Assembly (NCBI RefSeq): GCF_902459585.1
Contig: NZ_CABPSC010000002.1
Span: 1-64,000, forward strand
DNA from: Pandoraea nosoerga
Lineage (GTDB): Bacteria; Pseudomonadota; Gammaproteobacteria; Burkholderiales; Burkholderiaceae
Reading direction: 5' to 3'
DNA: 64,000 nt
In this document: piece after piece, positions 52,825 through 61,263 of the stretch
Layout: every line of letters begins with the position of its first letter
Numbering within the stretch: the first letter of the stretch is position 1
Notes under the pieces: generated by a model
Told to the model about the DNA's origin: nothing
Seen by the model: the letters and a program-made list of their open reading frames with translations, nothing else
Databases searched by the model: none
Position numbers and translations under genes: made by a program

Positions 52825-53614
52825 AGCCGATATTCCGTCCGAGCGCAAAGGCCCCGTCACGCGGCTTTGCGCGCACACGCACACGTCACTCCATTACGGC
52901 GACGCCGATCTCGTCGAGACACTGATCGGAAAGAAGACGTTCACTGAAGTTCTGCTGCGGCAGATCCTGGGCCGCGCCATTCGTCCCGTCGACGTATGCA
53001 TTGCCGACGCAGTGCTCGTCGTGCTGATGGAGCACGGACTCACGCCGAGCTCGATCTCCACGCGCCTCGTCTACATGAGCGCCCCGGAGAACCTCCAGGG
53101 GGCCGTGGCCGCAGGGCTGCTGGCGGTGGGCAGCCAGTTCGTCGGCACGATGGAGAACTGCTCGCGACTCATTGACCGGGTTCGCGACGCGGCGGATCCA
53201 CAGGCGCAGGCCTCGGCCATCGCTCGCGAATACCTGCAAGCCCGCAAGGCCATCCCGGGTTTCGGCCATCACCTGCACAAGCCGGTCGATCCGCGTGCCT
53301 ACAAGCTGCTCGATCTCGCGCGTGCGCAGCCCGAACTGGCCGGCGCGCATATCGAGACGCTGATGTTGCTCTCGCGCGAGATCGACGCCGTGTACGGGCG
53401 GGCGATCACGATCAACGCGACGGGCGCCGTTGCCGCGCTGCTCGGCGAGATCGGCGTTGCCACGGACATCATGCGCGGCTTCGCCGTGATCTCGCGCGCG
53501 GCGGGCCTCGTCTCGCACGTGGTCGAGGAACGGCAATGCCCTTCGGGACGCTTCATCTGGGAAACGATCGAGGAGGCCATCCCGTTCGTTCCCGGCCGGG
53601 CGGATGCGGACTGA
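52820..53614 (+). CDS. Citryl-CoA lyase / short citrate-synthase-like protein
   Basis: A 264-residue protein homologous to the catalytic part of citrate synthase (full enzymes have about 430). CIADAVLVVLMEHGLTPSSI holds the first active-site His, and AIPGFGHHLHKPVDPRAYKL the second His region. TGAVAALLGEIGVATDIMRG and SRAAGLVSHVVEE carry the C-terminal Asp/Arg area. Such short forms are annotated as citryl-CoA lyase and cleave a 3-hydroxy-3-carboxyacyl-CoA into acetyl-CoA plus a 2-oxoacid. It follows a CoA ligase that could supply its substrate. The start lies inside an 8-bp repeat, with a weak ribosome site. Confidence 0.75.
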   Translation: MKADIPSERKGPVTRLCAHTHTSLHYGDADLVETLIGKKTFTEVLLRQILGRAIRPVDVCIADAVLVVLMEHGLTPSSISTRLVYMSAPENLQGAVAAGLLAVGSQFVGTMENCSRLIDRVRDAADPQAQASAIAREYLQARKAIPGFGHHLHKPVDPRAYKLLDLARAQPELAGAHIETLMLLSREIDAVYGRAITINATGAVAALLGEIGVATDIMRGFAVISRAAGLVSHVVEERQCPSGRFIWETIEEAIPFVPGRADAD

Positions 53615-53662
53615 CGGGCGCGCGAGTTGCCAAACCAACATACGACAATGAGGAGACGAATC

Positions 53663-54988
53663 ATGACTGCCCTATCGACGAACGCCGTCGCGGACCCCGC
53701 CTTCGAGCAGCGCACGATGACCAAGGTGGGCTGGCGCATCCTGCCGTTCCTGTGCATCTGCTTTCTCGTGAACTACATCGATCGCACCAACGTGAGCTTC
53801 GCCGCGCTCACGATGAACCGCGATCTCGGTTTGACGCCCACCGGCTTCGGCTGGATCGTCGGCGCCTTTTTCTTCGGCTATTGCATTTCCGAGATTCCCA
53901 GCAACCTGGCGCTGCAGAAGTTCGGGGCGCGGCGCTGGCTCGCGACCATCATGATCGCCTGGGGTTTCATGACGATGGTGTGCGCGCTTGCCCGCACCCC
54001 GGCCGAGCTGATGGCGGCGCGCTTTCTGCTGGGCGTGGCCGAAGGCGGTTTCTCGCCGGCCGTCTTCATCTATCTGGCGCAGTGGTTTCCGTCCCGTTGG
54101 CGCGCGAAGGCCATCGCGACGTTTCTATTGGGCGTGCCGCTTGCTGCCGTGTTCGGCGGTCCGCTCTCCGGTGCAATCCTGTCGCTCTCGGGGGTGGCAG
54201 GGCTCAAGCACTGGCAATGGTTGTTCCTGCTCGAAGGCGTTCCCGCGCTCGTGCTCGGCGCGCTTTGTCTGCGCATGCTGATCGACTCGCCGACGAAGGC
54301 CGCATGGCTCAACGCCGACGAGAAGGCATGGATCGAATCCGAGCTGCGCGCCGAGCGCTTGGAGATCGAGAGCGCGGGGCACATGACACTCGGCCAATCG
54401 CTGACCGATTTTCGCGTGATCGTGCTCTCGCTGACGTACCTCACCGGGCTCATCGGGCTAAACGGCGTGTACTACTGGATGCCGCAGATCCTGAAGTCGT
54501 TCGGGCTCGATACGGTCACGGTGGGCCTCGTGAGCGCAATCCCGAACTTCGTGAGCGCGGTGGGCATGGTGCTTTGGGCGCGCAGCTCGGACCGTACCGG
54601 GCAGCGCGTGGGGCACGTCGTGGCAACGTGCCTGCTCGGCGCGGCGGCGCTCGCGGTGAGCAGCGCGTTCAGCGATCCGCGAGTGCTGATGGTCGGGTTG
54701 ACGGTGGCACTCATTGGCGGATTCGGGTTTCTCGCGACCTTCTGGGCCGTGCCGTCGACCTTCCTGACGGGCCGCGCCGCAGCGGGCGGTTTCGGCCTGA
54801 TCCTGTCGATCGGCAACTCGTCCGGCTTCTTCGGGCCGTACATCGTCGGTTGGCTAAGGGAGGAGACGCACGGCTACGGCGGCTCGTTCCTGGCGCTCTC
54901 GGGCTTCCTGATCGCTGCCGTGCTGCTCTCGCTCACCTTCGTGCGCCGGGCGCGGGCGCTGGAGGTCGCGCCGTCCGGGGCATCGTAA
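53663..54988 (+). CDS. MFS transporter, anion:cation symporter group
   Basis: A 441-residue twelve-helix transporter starting at ATG 53663 after aggagacgaatc. It has the ACS features FLVNYIDRTNVSFAALTMN (D-R-x-N-V) and GYCISEIPSNLALQKFGARR, and GVAEGGFSPAVFIYLAQWFP. ACS members import carboxylates such as tartrate, galactarate, phthalate and 4-hydroxyphenylacetate. It follows the ligase-lyase genes by 48 bp, so it probably brings in the acid that the ligase activates. Confidence 0.9.
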   Translation: MTALSTNAVADPAFEQRTMTKVGWRILPFLCICFLVNYIDRTNVSFAALTMNRDLGLTPTGFGWIVGAFFFGYCISEIPSNLALQKFGARRWLATIMIAWGFMTMVCALARTPAELMAARFLLGVAEGGFSPAVFIYLAQWFPSRWRAKAIATFLLGVPLAAVFGGPLSGAILSLSGVAGLKHWQWLFLLEGVPALVLGALCLRMLIDSPTKAAWLNADEKAWIESELRAERLEIESAGHMTLGQSLTDFRVIVLSLTYLTGLIGLNGVYYWMPQILKSFGLDTVTVGLVSAIPNFVSAVGMVLWARSSDRTGQRVGHVVATCLLGAAALAVSSAFSDPRVLMVGLTVALIGGFGFLATFWAVPSTFLTGRAAAGGFGLILSIGNSSGFFGPYIVGWLREETHGYGGSFLALSGFLIAAVLLSLTFVRRARALEVAPSGAS

Positions 54989-55177
54989 GCGGGAGCATGC
55001 GCGTTTTTCGCGCCCGAGCCCGTCGTCGGGCGCAAACGCATGCGCGCCGCCGCGCGCCGCCGGCCTCGCTCCGGTCCGCCGCGCGGCGGCACCGAATTTT
55101 CGGCGCCGAGTTCTCCGCGATTTCGCAATCGGGCGGAATCGCGCGACAATAGCCCGCCCCAACCACGCAAATCGCTC

Positions 55178-56032
55178 ATGGCATCGCATATGAAGAAGTC
55201 TTTCGTCGGCCGGATTCGAGAGCAACTGGATCAACTCTCGCCGTCGGAGCGGCGGCTGGCGGAATTCGTGCTCGATCTGCCGGGCGATCTGGCGGGATAC
55301 ACGGCGTCCGAGCTTGCGACACTCGCGCAGGTCTCGAACGCTACCGTCACCCGGTTCGTGAGGCGCCTGGGCTACGAGTCGTTCGACGAAGCGCGCAAGC
55401 ATGTGCGCTCCGAGCAGCGCGCCGGCTCGCCGTTGGCGATGGCGGCCACCCCGTCCGCGGCACGGACTGCCGCCGACGACCTCGTCGGTGCGCAATGCCG
55501 ACAGAGCCTCGCCAACATCGACGCCACCTATCGGCGGCTTTCGTCCACCGAAATCGAGCAAATCGCCTCGGCTGTTCTGGCCGCGCGCAAGGTCTGGGTC
55601 GTTGGCTTCCGCTCGAGCCTGCCGCTCGCGATGTATCTGCGCTGGCAGTTGCTGCAAATCGTCCCGAGCGCGCAGGTCATTCCCGGTGCGGGAGAGACGC
55701 TGGGCGAACATCTCGCGGGCATTGGCGAGAACGATCTCGTGATCGTCTTTGCCTTGCGTCGCCGTGTGCGACAGATGCCGGCCGTCGTCGCCCAGCTCGC
55801 CAAAGCGTGCCCGAATCTCGTCTACATCACCGAGCGCAATGCCGGGGGTAAAACGCCCGCGAAGTGGTGGCTGCAGTGCGACGTGCAGGGCCCCGGCGTG
55901 CTCGATAACCACACGGCCGTCATCGGCCTGTGTCACCTGATCGTCACGCAGGTCATGACGCTGGCCGGCAATCCGGGACGCCGCCATCTCGGTCTGGTCG
56001 AAGCGTTCCACGACGCGCTCGACGAAATCTGA
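55178..56032 (+). CDS. RpiR/MurR family regulator with SIS domain
   Basis: A 284-residue transcription factor. The N-terminal HTH_6 domain is visible: RIREQLDQLSPSERRLAEFV, then ELATLAQVSNATVTRFVRRL with GYESFDEARKHVRS. The SIS domain (about 130-265) includes KVWVVGFRSSLPLAMYLRWQ and NDLVIVFALRRRVRQMPAVV. Such regulators usually bind phosphosugars, but some act on amino acids or hydantoin-type compounds. ATG 55178 is chosen; a second ATG four codons later is possible. AT-rich palindromes 315-360 bp downstream, before the next transporter, could be its operators. Confidence 0.88.
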   Translation: MASHMKKSFVGRIREQLDQLSPSERRLAEFVLDLPGDLAGYTASELATLAQVSNATVTRFVRRLGYESFDEARKHVRSEQRAGSPLAMAATPSAARTAADDLVGAQCRQSLANIDATYRRLSSTEIEQIASAVLAARKVWVVGFRSSLPLAMYLRWQLLQIVPSAQVIPGAGETLGEHLAGIGENDLVIVFALRRRVRQMPAVVAQLAKACPNLVYITERNAGGKTPAKWWLQCDVQGPGVLDNHTAVIGLCHLIVTQVMTLAGNPGRRHLGLVEAFHDALDEI

Positions 56033-56098
56033 CTCACGCTGCCCGCCCGGGCAGACGCGCACACCGCACGCCCGAGCGTCACCGAGCACCGCCTGATC

Positions 56099-56134
56099 GC
56101 ATAGCCTGCATAGGCCGCATAGGCCGCATAGTCC
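56099..56134. repeat. 9-bp tandem repeat gcataggcc
   Basis: Four units occur; the two central copies are exact and the outer ones each carry two changes. Confidence 0.85.
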
Positions 56135-56269
56135 GGATGGACCGCGCATCCAGCGCCCGACGGGATACCGGCCGCCGGATGCCGGACTTTTCTGCGCCCT
56201 CACGACATCTCCGCGCATTGACCGCCCCGCCCGGTCAAGGGCGCGCCACGTTCGGCGCGTCATGTGCGT

Positions 56270-56335
56270 GGCGTGTCCGCATCATGTCCGCGCCGTGTCC
56301 GCGTCGTGTCCGCGTCGTGTCCGCGTCGTGTCCGG
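56270..56335. repeat. Six-copy 11-bp tandem repeat gtcgtgtccgc
   Basis: Six 11-bp units occur. Units four and five are exact copies of gtcgtgtccgc; the others differ in the first four bases or the last base. Confidence 0.9.
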
Positions 56336-56348
56336 TTAACTCCTGATA

Positions 56349-56393
56349 TGAAAAATAATTTTCAATAACAAATAATATGAAAAAATATTAACA
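56349..56393. promoter_or_regulatory. Two candidate RpiR-type operators
   Basis: TGAAAA-ATAA-TTTTCA at 56349-56364 is a perfect 6-bp inverted repeat. A degenerate copy, TGAAAA-AATA-TTAACA, lies at 56378-56393, offset by 29 bp (nearly three helical turns). Sites of the TGAAA/TTTCA type are used by RpiR/MurR-family regulators, and one is encoded next door. Confidence 0.55.
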
Positions 56394-56465
56394 AACGGAT
56401 GTTCATCCGACGCTGGGTGACGCAATGGTTCGCAAGGCGCCGTTCCAGGCGCAGGGAGTGCAAAG

Positions 56466-57944
56466 ATGGGCGCAGAAGTGGTCGTATCTTCATCGGAACC
56501 CAGGCTGCAGCAGCTCGAGCGGGCGCTCGACGACATTGGCGTGACGCCGTCGCACAAGAAAATCCTGGCGCTGATCCTGTTCGGCGTGCTGTTCGACGTC
56601 TTCGAGCAGAACGCCGTCGGCCTCGTCGGGCCTTTGCTGCGCGAGTCCTGGGGCGTCTCGGCCGCGCAGATCGGGTTCCTCAACACGCTCACGTTCGGCG
56701 CGGCGGCGATCGGGCGGCTCGGCTCGGGCTACATCGCGGACCGCTACGGACGCCGCACGATGCTGAGCATCAACCTGATGCTCTTCACGCTCGGCGCCCT
56801 GATCTGCGCGCTCGCGCCCAACTATCCGACGCTCGCGGCCGGGCGTTTCATCGTCGGCTTCGGCCTTGGCGGCGAAATCTCGATCGCCGTCACCATGCTC
56901 GCGGAGTTCTGCTCCTCGCGCTTTCGCGGTGTGGCAGTCGGCGCCATCAACGTCGCGGGCGGCGGACTGGGCAATATGCTGGCGCCAGCATTCGGACTCG
57001 CGGTCTTCGCATTCTTCCCAGGGCCGGATAGCTGGCGCTGGCTGTTCGGCTGTCTGGTGTTGCCCGCGTTCTTCGTGCTGCTGTATCGCCGCTTCATTCC
57101 CGAGACGCCGCGATTCCTGCTCTCGAAGGGCAGGGTGGAAGACGCCAACCGCGTACTCAACGTCCTTGCCTCGGGCAAGCTCGGCAAGTTCGCCGGCGGG
57201 GCGAAGCGCTATCTCAGCGAAGCGCCGGGCGGCGCGCACCGTGCGGAAAAGGTGCGCCTGCGCGAGGTGTTCATCGGACCGCTGGCGCGCCGCACCGTGG
57301 CCGTGGGCATCGCCGTGTGCATGACGTATGGCGCCCAGATTTCCGTGCTCACGCTCATGCCCACCATCCTCATGGCGCAGGGCTACACGCTCAGCAAGAG
57401 CTTCGTGTTCACCATCGTGATGCAATCGGGCAGCTTGCTCGGTGCGCTCACCGCGTCCTATTTCGGCTTCCGCTTCCCGCGCAAGCGCGTATTGACGCTC
57501 GGCGCCATTGCGGCCTGCGTGATCGGGTTGTGCTTCGGCTTCCTGTCGAAGTCGCAGCCGCTGATTCTCGTGTTTGGCGCCGCTTTCCAGTTCTGCGTGC
57601 TGCTGCTCAATACGTCCATCTGGATCTATGCGCCGGAGCTCTATCCCACGCGAGTGCGTGCGTTCGGCACGGCGTTCATTCTGGCGCTGGGCACGCTGGC
57701 CGGCGCGGCCATGCCGCTGGTCGCCGGACGCGTTTTCGACCACGCGGGCATTGGCGGCATGTTCGGCATGATGGCGGCCATGTATGCGGTGTTCGCTCTT
57801 GCGCTGACGTTCGCGCCGGAGACGTTCGGCAGGCCGATCGACGGCCCCGAGGCCGACGCCGGGCGCGAGACGTCGGCCGCAACGGACCATGACACGCACG
57901 CCGCGAGAACGTCTGCCGGCGCCCCCGTCACACCCGCTTCCTGA
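56466..57944 (+). CDS. MFS transporter (sugar/acid symporter type)
   Basis: A 492-residue transporter with twelve hydrophobic segments. The sugar-porter-type motif GSGYIADRYGRRTMLSINLM is in loop 2-3, VGFGLGGEISIAVTMLAEF in helix 4-5, RRFIPETPRFLLSKGR after helix 6, and IWIYAPELYPTRVRAFGTAF near helix 10. A disordered 45-residue tail follows. It heads a tight group with the racemase-family gene (15 bp gap) and a second transporter. Substrate is unknown. Confidence 0.88.
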   Translation: MGAEVVVSSSEPRLQQLERALDDIGVTPSHKKILALILFGVLFDVFEQNAVGLVGPLLRESWGVSAAQIGFLNTLTFGAAAIGRLGSGYIADRYGRRTMLSINLMLFTLGALICALAPNYPTLAAGRFIVGFGLGGEISIAVTMLAEFCSSRFRGVAVGAINVAGGGLGNMLAPAFGLAVFAFFPGPDSWRWLFGCLVLPAFFVLLYRRFIPETPRFLLSKGRVEDANRVLNVLASGKLGKFAGGAKRYLSEAPGGAHRAEKVRLREVFIGPLARRTVAVGIAVCMTYGAQISVLTLMPTILMAQGYTLSKSFVFTIVMQSGSLLGALTASYFGFRFPRKRVLTLGAIAACVIGLCFGFLSKSQPLILVFGAAFQFCVLLLNTSIWIYAPELYPTRVRAFGTAFILALGTLAGAAMPLVAGRVFDHAGIGGMFGMMAAMYAVFALALTFAPETFGRPIDGPEADAGRETSAATDHDTHAARTSAGAPVTPAS

Positions 57945-57959
57945 TTCGCCGACATTGCC

Positions 57960-58658
57960 ATGACCCGTATTCTGCTCATCAACCCCAACACGTCGACGGC
58001 GACGACGCACATGATGGCCGGCATCGCCCGAACGTATTTCGCCAGCGTGATGGCCGGGCCACCGAGCGTCGTTGGCGCGACCGTGCCGCAGGGCGCGCCG
58101 ATGATCGTCGACGAGCACGATCTCGCCATCGCGGCCGAGGCGGTGAACGATCCGCAGATCATTGCGCTGGCGGCGCTGGCCGACGGCGTCATCGTGGGCG
58201 CGTTCGGCGACCCCGGCATCGACGCGCTGCGTGCACGGCTCGACGTGCCGGTCGTGGGCATCGGCGCGAGTTCGGTGCGCGAGGCGGCCACTGGCGGCCG
58301 ACGCTTCGGCATTGCGACGACGACCCCGCGGCTCGCCGATTCGATCGCCGCGAACGTGCGTAAGCTGGGGCTCGGCGCCCACTTCACCGGCGCGCGATTC
58401 ACCACAGGCGATCCGCTCGCATTGGGCGACGCGCCGGCGCAGTTGGAGTCGAGTCTCGCGGGCGCCGTGCAGGCCTGTATCGAGGCCGACGGCGCGCAAG
58501 CCGTCGTGATCGGCGGCGGACCGCTGGGCGAGGCGGCGCAGGCGCTGGGCGAGCGATTCTCGATCCCGGTCATCGGGCCGGTGCCCGCCGCTTGCCGGGC
58601 CCTGCTTCGGGCGATGCGCCTCGGCCAGGCACGCCCGTTCAGGGAGGAGACGACATGA
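57960..58658 (+). CDS. Asp/Glu racemase-family protein lacking both catalytic cysteines
   Basis: A 232-residue protein of the Asp/Glu/hydantoin racemase superfamily (ILLINPNTSTATTHMM start; PVVGIGASSVREAA; RRFGIATTTPRLAD). Hydantoin and allantoin racemases carry one Cys in each half, in contexts like ACFGDPG and VLGCAGM. The matching positions here read GAFGDPG and VIGGGPLG, so both cysteines are replaced (Ala and Gly). Racemisation by the two-base cysteine mechanism is therefore unlikely; a lyase, isomerase or binding role must be considered. Its stop overlaps the next transporter ATG by four bases (ATGA). Confidence 0.8.
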   Translation: MTRILLINPNTSTATTHMMAGIARTYFASVMAGPPSVVGATVPQGAPMIVDEHDLAIAAEAVNDPQIIALAALADGVIVGAFGDPGIDALRARLDVPVVGIGASSVREAATGGRRFGIATTTPRLADSIAANVRKLGLGAHFTGARFTTGDPLALGDAPAQLESSLAGAVQACIEADGAQAVVIGGGPLGEAAQALGERFSIPVIGPVPAACRALLRAMRLGQARPFREETT

Positions 58659-59992
58659 CTCAACAGCCACCATCACGCATGCAGGACGCGCAGCAGCCAA
58701 TGCTCGATCCCATCTACAGAAAGATCATGTGGCGGATCATTCCCTTCATCTTCGTGCTGTGGATGCTCGCGTGGATCGACCGCGTGAACGTCGGCTTCGC
58801 GAAGCTGCAGATGCAGCAGGACCTCGGCTTCAGCGAGACCGTCTACGGCATCGGCGCGGGCATCTTCTTTCTCGGGTATTTCTTCCTCGAGATCCCGAGC
58901 AACTGGCTGTTGCTGCGCATTGGCGCGCGCCGCACGCTCGCGCGCATCACGCTCGGCTGGGGGACGATATGCGTGCTCATGATGTTCACGCATTCGCCCG
59001 TGTACTTCTACGTCATGCGCTTCCTGCTCGGGGCATTCGAAGCGGGGTTCCAGCCGGGCGTGCTGCTCTACCTGACGTTCTGGTTCCCGGCGCACCGGCG
59101 CGCCAAGGCGTTCGCGTGGTTCATCTCCGCGTCGGCGGTGTCGTCGGTCGTGGGCGCGCCGCTCGCAGGCGCGATCCTCAACGGCATGCACGGCGTCAAC
59201 GGCTGGGCGGGGTGGCAGTGGCTGTTTTTGCTCGAGGGCGTGCCGACCGTGCTCGCCGGCGTGCTGGCAGTGTGGTTTCTGGTAGACCGGCCCGCGCAGG
59301 CGAGCTGGCTCTCGGAGACGGAGAAACGTCTGCTGCAAGCCGATCTCGACCGCGACCAGAAGAGCGCCGGCAAGCGCGAGCACAGCTTTGTGCAGGCGGT
59401 GCGCAGCCCCAGGCTGTGGCTGCTCACCGGCATCTACTTCGGTATCGTTGCCGCCAATGCGACGCTGTCGTTCTTCGCGCCGACCATCGTTCGTGCGCTG
59501 GGGCCGACCAATCCTTTGCACATCGGGCTGCTCGTCGGGGTGATGTACGTCTTCGGGGCGATCTTCCAGATCGCCATCGGCTACAGTGCGGACAAGCGTC
59601 GCGAGGCGCGCGTGCATTGCGCGATCCCGGTGTTCGTGGGCGCGTGCGGACTGGCCGGCGTGGGGCTGTTCGCCGGAAGTCATGGCGTGGCGGCGTTCCT
59701 GTGCCTCGTGGTCGCGGTATCGGGCACCATGGGCGCGATTCCCGTCTTCTGGCAGTTGCCGAACGCCTATCTCGCCGGCGGCGCTGCGGCGATGGGCGTG
59801 GCCTTCATCAATTCGGTCGCGAATCTGGCCGGCTTCGGTTCGCCGTACCTGCTCGGCATGGTCAAGGATGCGACGGGGAGTTTCAATGCCGGGCTCTGGA
59901 TCGTGGCGGCGCTCGAAGCGTTCGTGGCGCTGCTGATCTGGTGGCGAATGCACCGCCGGGAGACCCCGGCGACCGTACCGGAGACGGCCTGA
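58655..59992 (+). CDS. MFS transporter, anion:cation symporter group (second copy)
   Basis: A 445-residue transporter starting at ATG 58655 inside the previous stop (ATGA), so translation is coupled. ACS signatures: LWMLAWIDRVNVGFAKLQMQ, GYFFLEIPSNWLLLRIGARR, LLGAFEAGFQPGVLLYLTFW and LLEGVPTVLAGVLAVWFLVD. It is clearly related to, but not a close duplicate of, the transporter at 53663. Together with the racemase-family protein it forms an uptake and conversion unit for an unidentified carboxylate or amide. Confidence 0.88.
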   Translation: MTQQPPSRMQDAQQPMLDPIYRKIMWRIIPFIFVLWMLAWIDRVNVGFAKLQMQQDLGFSETVYGIGAGIFFLGYFFLEIPSNWLLLRIGARRTLARITLGWGTICVLMMFTHSPVYFYVMRFLLGAFEAGFQPGVLLYLTFWFPAHRRAKAFAWFISASAVSSVVGAPLAGAILNGMHGVNGWAGWQWLFLLEGVPTVLAGVLAVWFLVDRPAQASWLSETEKRLLQADLDRDQKSAGKREHSFVQAVRSPRLWLLTGIYFGIVAANATLSFFAPTIVRALGPTNPLHIGLLVGVMYVFGAIFQIAIGYSADKRREARVHCAIPVFVGACGLAGVGLFAGSHGVAAFLCLVVAVSGTMGAIPVFWQLPNAYLAGGAAAMGVAFINSVANLAGFGSPYLLGMVKDATGSFNAGLWIVAALEAFVALLIWWRMHRRETPATVPETA

Positions 59993-60095
59993 GCTCTCGG
60001 GGCGGGGCGGGGCAGCGGCACGGCGCTGGGGCCCGGTCCCGCAGTATTGCCGAGCGCCGTGGCGCACCTTGGGCGAGACAATCCCGCGCGGGCCT

Positions 60096-60130
60096 GTTAA
60101 TATACGTTTCGTAGTTACTTTGTATATAAC
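60096..60130 (+). promoter_or_regulatory. Candidate autoregulatory operator of the ParD-like gene
   Basis: The near-perfect inverted arms GTTAATATAC (60096-60105) and GTATATAAC (60122-60130) flank the region, and a smaller perfect repeat TACG-TTT-CGTA (60103-60113) lies inside. TATATA at 60123-60128 could be the -10. Ribbon-helix-helix antitoxins typically bind such sites over their own promoter. Confidence 0.55.
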
Positions 60131-60141
60131 AGGGTCGCATC

Positions 60142-60393
60142 ATGGGAATCATCAAAATCTCGGAGCCGATGCACGCCGCGCTGCGTAACACCAGCGGGGC
60201 GCTGAGCCGCTCCATCAACGCGCAGGCCGAGCATTGGCTGCGCGTCGGCATGCTTGCCGAGCTCAACCCGTCGCTGAGCTACGGCGAAATTTGCCGCCGT
60301 CTCATCGAATCCGACGGTGCGCTGGTCGACGCCAACGCCGCCGTGTCTGCCGCAGCCGGTGCGCTCGTCACCGCATTCGACAAGGTGGCGTAA
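60142..60393 (+). CDS. ParD-like antitoxin-family protein
   Basis: An 83-residue protein resembling the ParD_like family: IKISEPMHAALRNTSGALSR, SINAQAEHWLRVGMLAEL and YGEICRRLIESDG. The pattern suggests a ribbon-helix-helix DNA-binding unit with an extended C-terminal helix. Canonical ParD genes are followed by parE; here the next gene, overlapping by one base (TAATG), is a methionine aminopeptidase. The AT-rich 5' region carries inverted repeats fit for autoregulation. The antitoxin identity is by family; no toxin is present. Confidence 0.8.
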   Translation: MGIIKISEPMHAALRNTSGALSRSINAQAEHWLRVGMLAELNPSLSYGEICRRLIESDGALVDANAAVSAAAGALVTAFDKVA

Positions 60394-61220
60394 TGGTGCG
60401 CGAACGCGTTGTAATCCGCTCGAAAGAAGAAATCGCCCTGTCGCGCCGCGCGGGGGAGATGGCCGCGCAGGTGCTTGCCATGATCGGCGAGTACGTCAAG
60501 CCCGGCGTGACGACCGACGAGCTCGATCGTCTCTGCCACGACTTCATCGTGAACGAGCTCAAGGCGATTCCGGCGAACATTGGCTATCACGGCTATCCGA
60601 AGACGGTGTGCACCTCGGTCAATCACGTCGTGTGTCACGGCATTCCCGGCGAGAAGAAGCTCCACGACGGTGACATCGTGAATATCGACGTCGCCCTGAT
60701 CAAGGACGGCTGGTTCGGCGACACGAGCCGCATGTACTTCGCCGGAAAGCCCAGCATTCTTGCCAGGCGCCTCGTCGACACGACCTATGAAGCGATGCTC
60801 GCGGGCATTCGCGCGGTGCGCCCCGGCGCGACGCTCGGCGACGTGGGTTACGCGATCCAGACGGTCGCGCATCGCGAAGGCTTCAGCATCGTGCGCGACT
60901 ATTGCGGACACGGCATCGGCACGACGTATCACGACGACCCGCAGGTGTTGCACTACGGACGCCCGGGTACGGGGCTCACGCTCAAGCCGGGCATGATCTT
61001 CACCATCGAGCCGATGGTCAACGTGGGCAAACCCGACACGAAGCAGTTGGCCGATGGCTGGACGGTCGTCACGCGCGACCGTTCGCTCTCGGCGCAATGG
61101 GAGCATATGGTGGCGGTGACCGAGACGGGATTCGAAGTGCTCACGCAATGGCCTGACGGGCTCGGCGAGTATGCCCGCTACGGCGAGCTGGCCAGTCCGG
61201 CCGAGGCGAACGCCGCCTGA
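60393..61220 (+). CDS. map: Type I methionine aminopeptidase
   Basis: A 275-residue enzyme that removes N-terminal Met. The five metal ligands are present in order: Asp in VNIDVALIKDGWFGD (two Asp), His in DYCGHGIGTTYHDDPQVLHY, Glu in MIFTIEPMVNVG and Glu in QWEHMVAVTETG. CHGIPGEKKLHDGD also fits. The main map of proteobacteria usually neighbours rpsB, which is absent here, so this is probably an additional copy. The ATG shares its A with the ParD-like stop. A strong terminator follows, so the two genes form one transcription unit. Confidence 0.93.
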   Translation: MVRERVVIRSKEEIALSRRAGEMAAQVLAMIGEYVKPGVTTDELDRLCHDFIVNELKAIPANIGYHGYPKTVCTSVNHVVCHGIPGEKKLHDGDIVNIDVALIKDGWFGDTSRMYFAGKPSILARRLVDTTYEAMLAGIRAVRPGATLGDVGYAIQTVAHREGFSIVRDYCGHGIGTTYHDDPQVLHYGRPGTGLTLKPGMIFTIEPMVNVGKPDTKQLADGWTVVTRDRSLSAQWEHMVAVTETGFEVLTQWPDGLGEYARYGELASPAEANAA

Positions 61221-61263
61221 TCGCTGATCGCGCCGGCCGATCGCCGGCCCCGTGATGGATGAG

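Larger units (their letters stand above)
56033..56465. promoter_or_regulatory. Control region before the racemase-transporter operon
   Basis: 433 bp with no credible gene. From left to right it holds a 9-bp array (56099-56134), an 11-bp array (56270-56335), and then a strongly AT-rich tract (56341-56395) with two palindromes. The AT-rich tract contrasts sharply with the GC-rich surroundings and probably contains the promoter. Confidence 0.6.

Noticed and set aside
56270-56335. Phase-variation switch controlling the transporter operon
   Set aside because: The array is about 130 bp before the start and its copies are degenerate. Without strain comparisons there is no sign of copy-number change, so it is listed only as a repeat.
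49650-60095. Genomic island inserted at tRNA-Leu
   Set aside because: The region is accessory-looking and next to a tRNA. No integrase, no repeat of the tRNA 3' end and no clear composition change was found, so integration is not supported.
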